Below, piece by piece: positions 12,601 to 21,600 of a stretch of DNA of 30,435 bases. Under the pieces are notes generated by a model, which worked only from the letters and a program-made list of their open reading frames with translations, did not search any database and was not told the DNA's origin. The position numbers and the translations under genes were made by a program. The stretch is from Didymodactylos carnosus (taxonomy: Eukaryota; Rotifera; Eurotatoria; Philodinida; Philodinidae). Numbering within the stretch: position 1 is the first letter of the stretch; each line of letters begins with the position of its first letter. The stretch lies in contig CAJNOQ010001554.1 in NCBI GenBank assembly GCA_905250885.1, positions 1-30,435 of the forward strand. Direction: 5' to 3'.

Positions 12601-15600
12601 GTTAAAGAATTGCCATTGAAATTTGTTGGGGAAATGGAAATTAATCCAAAATTACCAAAAGAAGATGAAAATGTTACGTGTACCGTTCAACTCAATAAAC
12701 CTACTACTCAACCACTGCTGTGGTATTTGAATGGTCAACTAATTCCGACCGATGTTGATGGTGATGCACGCTTTACCTTGAAATCTGATGGTCCCAAATC
12801 TATTTTAGTTATTAAAAATATTCGTCCGGAGGATGCTGGTCGTATCGAATGTCGATTACCGGCAAATGAAAATGAAAAAGTGTCAGCTGAATTAAAAGTA
12901 AAAGAGAAACCACTTCAAATATTAAAACCCCTTACATCGAATAAAGACAAGCCGTTAGAAGGTGAAGATGTTGAACTAAGTTGCCAGTTTTCGAAAAAAC
13001 CAAAACGAATCGAAGTCTATAAAGATGGAAAGAAATTACCGAATGATGTAGAAACTAAACTAGACGATGATAATTTTACATTTAAAATTTACTTACCAAA
13101 AACAAAACCTACAGACAAAGGGAAATATACAGTGAATGCCGATGACGTTGATACGTCCTATACATTGCGATTAACACCGGATCCAATCCGATTTATTCAA
13201 CCACTGAAATTTGATAAAGAGCCCGCATACGAAGGTGATATGGTGACAGCAACATTCACATTAAACAGAGTGCCACCTAAATTGCCTCAGTGGTTAAAAG
13301 GTAAGAAATTAACTTTTAACTAATTAGTTAATTAAATCTTTTAATTAACTCCTACTCGTTTTATGAACTATTTTCTTCGTGAATTTTAGCAAATCGTGCA
13401 CTACCAACTGCCAATAGTGATAAATATAAATTTGAACAAGTTGACTGTTCATTTACTATGACTATTCCATCAGTTGATCTCAAAGATGCCGACACCTACA
13501 CCGTAAAGCTTGATGATGGTTTAACACAATCCGCTCGTCTCAAAGTCCAAGAAATTCCTATTAGTGTTCTCATTCCACTTCAAGTTACACCAGAACTACC
13601 ATTAGTTGGTAACGAGTTCACTTTATCCGTCACATTAAATCGTGAACCGAGTAAAAAACCAAAATGGCTCAAAAATGGTAAAGATCTATCGTTGAGAAAA
13701 GACGCTCGTTTTACATTTAAACAGGAAAAGAATCCAGATAATAATGGTATCACATATACATTAACGATTCGTTCATCAACACCCGATGACGAGGGAATAT
13801 ATCGTTTTGAAATAGAACCAATCAGTGAATCGCTTAATGTGAAGTTAACTGAACAAAAAATTTTGATTGTACAATGTGATGAAGATGTGAGTAGTACAAT
13901 TGGTTCATCGATAACGATATCGTGTACACTCAATGTTCCACAAGGTCATGTTACATGGTTTCACGATGGGATAAAAATTGCTTCCTCTGAAACACCTATA
14001 AAATCAACGGCAAACCGTTATACTCTAACAAGTGAGGATACCAAACGTACATTAACAATCAAATCAGTCGAAAAAGATGATTTTGGTCCTTATACTGTAA
14101 AAACAAAAGATGACAAGCGTGATTTGACATTAACCGAAAAAACGAGTGATGATGATAAATTAAAAGTTTTAGAATCTCCTCCAAAACTACTCGATTTAGA
14201 TCAAAATGATGAGTTAAATTTATCAATCGTTACGAATCGTCCATGTCCAATTGAATGGACAAAAGATAATCGCCCTCTCAACACAATAGCAAAACAAATT
14301 GATGACAAACATTATCGTGTTACATTTACTGTGCCAAAAGTCGACTTTGATCATGCAGGAATCTATAAATGTGTTGTACTAGGCAAGAATAATAAACCAT
14401 TATACGAATATCAAACAGAAGTATTGGTTCACGATCCATATGAGAGACAAAAACAGGATTTAGAGTTTGAAGAACCATTGATATTTGTCAGAAAATTAGA
14501 AGATCAAAAAGTTAATGAAGATACCGATATTGTTCTTGAGTGCGAACTGAATCGACAACCATCATCGATAAAATGGTTCAAAGATGGCAACGAATTAGTA
14601 TCAAATGAAAAAATAGAAATTGTCAATGAAGAAAAAATACTACAGATGAAAATTAGAAAAGTATCAGTTGATGATGAAGCAGAATACAGTGTTACTGCAG
14701 ATAATTTGAAAGGTTATGCATTTGTCGGTGTGGTACGTATGTAGAATATCTTTTAAAAACTCTATGTTATAATTCGTTCTTCTAACTAGATAACCTCACG
14801 AGTACGCTTTACTCAAACATTGGCGGATACAATTGTACGTGTCAAATCAAAAGTAAAACTCGATTGCAAATTATCGATACCTGATACGCCTATCACTTGG
14901 AAACGCGACGGTGTGACCATTAAATCTGACAACATTATTTATCGTATTCAAATGGATGGTCAGAATCATTCTCTTGAAATTGAATCAGCTGAATTAGATC
15001 ATAGTGGGAAATATTCAGCACATTATAATGACGATGTTGAGACATCATGTCAGTTAAGTGTACAAGAAGAACCGGTATTCTCACGTGAACTACCACCAGA
15101 GTTAACGCTAAAAGTTGGTACAAATTTACTGGTAGATGTTGAAACATATCGACCTAATAAAAAAGTACAATGGTATAAAAATGGTGAATTATTATCATCC
15201 ATGACTGGACGTTTTCGTCGACTGGATGACAAATATGGTCATTCATTAAAAATAGCTAAAGTAACAGTGGAAGACGATGATAATTGTTTACTGGAATGTG
15301 TCTGTGATAGTGTTCGTTCACAATGCCGTGTATATGTACAAAAAGAACCGTTGGTGTTTATTAAAGAACTAGATGATCTAAACTATACACCCAATGAAAA
15401 ACTCGTGTTTACAGTTAAAATGAATAAGAAACCATCAGATGAATCACATTGGTTACATAATGATCAAGTCATTGTACCTGATAATCGTATTAAAATCACT
15501 TACGACGACAGTGAACATGAATCAAAATTAATTATATTTTCATCTGATGAAAGTGATCAAGGAAAATATATGTATGATGCTGTTGAAGCGCGTACAAGTT

Positions 15601-18600
15601 GTACAGCTAATTTAAAAGTAACTAAATTACAATTTGTACAAGATTTACGTAATCGTACCGTCAAACAAGATCAACCATGTCAATTTGAATGTGAACTAAA
15701 TAAAATACCAACAAAAATCGAATGGTTCATCAATGATCAATTAGTAACAAGTGAGAATACCAACGGACGTATAGATATTCCGATATCACCAGATGGAAAA
15801 AAATATATTTTAAAAATAAAACAAGCAATATTAAATGATAATGGAAAAGTAACAGTGAAAGTTGACGATGAACTGGAATCAACTGCAACGTTAGAAGTCA
15901 AACGTAAGTCTTTATCTATCAATATACTGTACAAAATATAATTGCTCGTAACTATTAAGTCAAATTGTAAATATATCGCTTGTTATAGCCAATTTCATCA
16001 GCGTGTTTTATCAAAACTGAAATGTAAATTTTAAAAAATCTAACTCACATTTTTCTTATATTACCGTTGTAGGTATACCAACGGAATTTATCAAAGGACT
16101 CACAAATGCGCGCGTTTCTGAAAATGAAACTGCTGAGTTTTCATGCGAATTGAACAAAGCCAATATACCTGTCAAATGGTTTTTAGATGGTCAATTAATA
16201 GAAAATTGTAGGTTTTATTCATGTATATCTATCTCATTTTAACTATCTGAACTAAAAGATTTGGGATCTAATGTTTATTAAATTTAGACGATCATTTTGA
16301 AATTAAGCAAAACGGCGCAAAACATTCGTTAACAGTTCGTAATGCACAATGGAATGACGCTGGTGAATATAAATGTATTGCAGATGGAGTAGTAACAAGT
16401 GCTACGTTAACTGTGAAAGGTACTAGACGATTTTCAGATGATAACTCGATTATTTCACAACCATTTTTTTGACTTTAGCAATTCCTGTCACATTTACTTT
16501 ACCATTACAAGAAGAAGTGAAAAATGAAGATGAACAGGTAGAATTTGTTTGTGAAACATCTAAACCATGTCGTGTTCAATGGAATCATGGTGATAAACGT
16601 TTAACACAATCGAATAAATATGATATTGAAACAGTTGAAAATCGTCATTATTTACGTGTCTCAAAACTGAAACAACTCGATAAAGGATGGTATAAATGTA
16701 GCGTGCAAGATGCAGTGACAGAAGCAAAATTAAGCATTATCGGTAGGTGTAGACATGATAGAAAAAATATGACATCTATTAAATTTTAATTTTCTATTTT
16801 AGATAAATCGGTTGAACTTGTTACACCATTAGAAGATTGTACGGTTACCGAGAATGAAAGTTTGACGTTTTTTTGTGAACTATCAAAGTCTGATATGGAT
16901 GTTGCATGTAAGAATTCAAGAATGTCTGTGTTTTTGACTCAATATTATATAATTCTCATATTTGCTATAGGGTATCATAATGAGCAACGTTTGTTTACAA
17001 CGTCTCATTCGCGTATACGCTCAAGACAATTAGATAATCGATATGAATTATTAATTGATGATTGTGAGCCAGATGATCAAGGATTATACGAAATGAGATG
17101 TGAACATATTAAAACATCGTGTCATCTAACTGTAAAAAGATTGACAACTACATTTCTGGAACAATTGAAAAATATACAAGCCACTGAAGAAGTATTAAAT
17201 TGAAAAAGTAATGTGATTAATCAATGTTAAACTTCTTTTATTGTTCTTCTAGGATACGATCAGATTTCAATGTCGTATATCAAAATTGAGTTCAAATGTT
17301 AAATGGTACAAAGATGGTGTTCGTCTGACACCAAGTGACCGTCTTGTATATTCTGTGAAAAATGATCTTTTAACATTAATCATTCATAATGTACAGATGG
17401 AAGATGCTGGAAACTACAGATGTATGGTCGATGATGAACATACCGATGGAAGCCTTCTTGTTGAACGTAAGTGTTAATGTAGACGAAATTTTAAATTTAT
17501 TTATTTTATGCCGAACGTTTAGCATTGCCAATACTTTTCACAAAAATGTTACCAAAAACACGGATATTGTATAATGCAGAACCGTTGTCTTTGACTTGTC
17601 AGCTATCAAAACCGAACGTCAAAGTAACATGGTTTAAAGATGGAATACCGTTAAAATCGGATGATCCTCGAGTGCAAGCAAAATCAGAAGGATTACGTTA
17701 TACATTATCAATTCGAGGGCCAACCACAATTGAGGATGAAGGATTATATACTATAAAAATTGATAATGACGATAAAGAGAGTAGTTGTCAAGTATCAGTT
17801 GAAGGTAATTAAAAGACAAATTTTTTGTCAAAAAATAGATCAATATTCTTTTCTATTTATAGATCTTGCAGATGCTGAGAAGAAGAAGCCTCATATTATA
17901 CGTCCATTACAGGATCTTACAGTTCCTGAAGGTGGCTCATTTAGTCTTGAATGTGAATTTGAAGGTAAGTGTAATCTTTTAATAATACTTTTACACGTCA
18001 TTAATTATACGCATCCACAGGTGATGATGTCGAAGCATCTTGGTATTTGGATGGCATACAGTTAAAACAAAATATTTTCACATCAATTGATTTGAAAAAT
18101 AACGTAGCCAAATTAACGATGAAAGAAGTGTATTCGGAAGATGGTGGAATTTATAAATTACGTTTGCGTAATCCATATGGTGAAGTATCAACATCCGCGA
18201 CAGTTAACATCAAGCTTCATGAGAAAGATGTACGAAAAATGAGCACCGACGATATGCCTCCAAAGTATGAAAAATTATTATACTATTGAAAAAAGATTTG
18301 ATTTACTTTGCTCTTATAGAATTTTGGAACCAATTTCTGATGTATTTGTTCATGATGGTCAAAATGCACATTTTCGAGCTGTTATTAGTGGACAACCAGT
18401 TCCGAAAGTAACTTGGTACTGCAATTGCAAGAAAATAACGGTGAGACTGCTAATCTTTGTTATGCAAATATGTTCAACTTGTCTTTTGTTGTATTTTCGT
18501 TGTATAGGCGAATGATAAATATAAACTTATACAAGAAAAGGAAGTCTATGTATTAGCCGTTTTGAATGTTACGGAAAATGAAGAAGGAGAATACCTATGT

Positions 18601-21600
18601 AAAGCAGAAAACACTGTTGGTGAAAAATCATGCTCAGCCAATCTTCATCTGATCGAATCAACAAGAAAACAAGATAAAACGTATGTAGCTTGTCGTCAAT
18701 ATATATTAGCTAAATGATATTATTTGTTGCACAGAACTGCTGATGAGTCTAAAAAAGGAATCAATGATATCGCACCATCATTTACAAGAAAATTACGTAA
18801 TTGTACAGTAATTGAAGGACAAAGAGCAAAATTTGACTGTTTTGTTAATGGCGAACCGTCGCCGACCATTCGATGGTAAGTCTTTTTAGGTTAATTTGTC
18901 TACTATTCCAAATTTTTTCATATATAGGTTGAAAGATGGTCTACCACTGGATGTTGAACGTGATAAATACAAATATCAGGCTCAATTACAAACAAATGGT
19001 AAAGTGACACTAGTGATAAATGATTGTACTCAAGACGATGCTGGAAGTATCACAATTATTGCCGAAAATCGAGCTGGCTCTACCAATTGTTCAGCTGAAT
19101 TGACTGTTGAACGTAAGTGTGCGTGTGATGCTCAAAAAACAGATTAATATTATCTTTTTTTCCATAACAGCTCATGACGATGCAGCGAGGTTAAAACGAC
19201 GAGTCAGTTTTGATGTACCAGATCTAGTTGATAAAAGAGATCCAAATAAACCCGGTATCATACCGCAACCACCGTCACAATTGTTACTCACACCACATTC
19301 CAAATCAAGCCTACTACTAAGTTGGGAACATTCACCATCGTATAGTCGACAGTCACCTCTGACATATATAGTAGAAGTACGGGATCCAAGAACATATTCT
19401 TGGACATGTTACGCCCAGGGTTTACCTGGTATGTAGAATAATCACATAATAATATGAATATTGTAAAACCTTTTTATTTTACAGACACTAGTATTTACAT
19501 TCGTGGTTTAAATTTAAATCTCATTTATGCGTTTCGTGTTCGAGCAGAAAACGCCTATGGTGTTAGTGATCCATCACCACCTGTTACAAGCCGATTGTTA
19601 ACAAAATGTATGCACTAAATACTTCTAAGTGTTGTGTATTCTAAATATTTGTTTTGTTATAGCCGATGTACCACGTATTGAAGATGAAATACCAGCGAAA
19701 AAGAGAAAACCAGAAACATCATATGATGATATTGGTGGTAGCCGACCATCAATACAGACAGATGGTCCCGATGTTCAATATTTTATTGAAGGACAAAAAA
19801 CTCGTATTGCCATTTTACTATTAGGTTTTCCAATACCCGAAGTAACATGGTATCACAATGTATGTATCTTATACGCATACATAATAAGAAATAGTCTTAT
19901 ATTATCATATTTCTTCAGGGAAATAAAATTGAACCCGACGATCCACGCATTCAACTTCACAATGATCGCCGTGGTTATTGTTACATGCATATCGATTCAG
20001 CCATAGCATCTGATGAAGGAGCATATGAAATTGTTGCAGAAAATAAACATGGTTCAGCACGACATACTGTACATTTATATCTGGCTGGTAAGGCATAAAA
20101 TTAATGTAGCACTAATACAAATAATTGTTAATACTTATTTTTTTTCTCTATCATAGATCCACCGATGTTCATAGAACCACTAAAAGATCAACGTGTTCGA
20201 ACGCACGATGTATTACATCTTGAATGTAAAGTAGATGGTATACCTTATCCCGAAGTGAGATTTTATAAAGACTGGCGTTTATTAACGGATTCACATCGAA
20301 CAAGAATACGTCATGTTGAACCCGACGTATGGCACTTAACCATAAATGGTGTAATTGAAAAAGATACAGGATTATATACATGTACAGCTAAAAATATCGC
20401 TGGTGCCACTCTAACCTCTGCTAATGTTTCCATTGACGGTATTTGTTTCAATCTATAAAAAGTTTAGAAATAATACACATATTTTACTTATTTAGATAAC
20501 CTATTAAATATTCCAAGACCTGATTTGGAACGCCCAGCAATAGCATTTACAAAGAAACGTTTTGACGAAGATTATGATATATTAGAAAGGATTTCACAGT
20601 ATGTAAAGAACACTAGTTTCATGTGCTTTGTTTCTCACAAAAAGACTTTATTTTTATAGTGGACCAATTTCATCTGTATATCGCGTTATTGAACGACGCA
20701 CAGCCAAAGAATATGTAGCAAAAATTGTTCATAATCCCACTTATTTTGATTGGTTAAGACGTGAAATGGATGTTTTGTCTAAGATCTATGATTCCAACGT
20801 ACCACGTTTACACGATGCTTATGAAAGTGATAAAATGCTTGCTCTTGTACTTGATAAGTATGTATTATAAATTCACGAGTATTCAGTCGTTATTATCATT
20901 ATTTTTTTAATTATAGTGTATCCGGTGTTGATCTACTTGAACATATGCTTGAACGTAAAACTTATACAGAACGTGAAACGGCATTGATCATACGAAATTT
21001 AGTTGAAATTCTACGAAATTTACATTCCAGAAATATTGTACATCTTGATATTAAAGTAATATTTTATCATTTTATTGTAATGTATAATAAATACCTAAAA
21101 AAACTGTATGTCGTATTTTAGCCTGATAATATCTACATCGACGATTACTATGATCCGGTTAATGTGCGACTACTCGGATTTTCAAATGCAAAACATCTCA
21201 AAGGCTCGTCAAATTTCTATTCTGATTACGGATCATCAGAATACGTTGCACCAGAGATTGTCACCCGTTCACCAGTATCATTACTAACAGATATGTGGAA
21301 TGTGTAAGTATTGTGTTTTCAATTCATACTCCAGATAAATTGGCAATGATAGATTCAAACATGACTAAAAAGATTTTTTTATTAATTTTAGAGGTATATT
21401 GAGTTACTTATTACTTGGAGGCTCAACACCGTTTGCTGGCACAAATGATTTTGAAACGTTAAATAATATCAAAAATGGTAATTGGCGATTTAACGATAAT
21501 TTGAATAACTTATCACATGATGCAAAAGATTTCATCAGCAAATTGTTGGTGAATGACCAAAGGTGATTATATATATAACTGATGTTTGAACAAAGAGAGT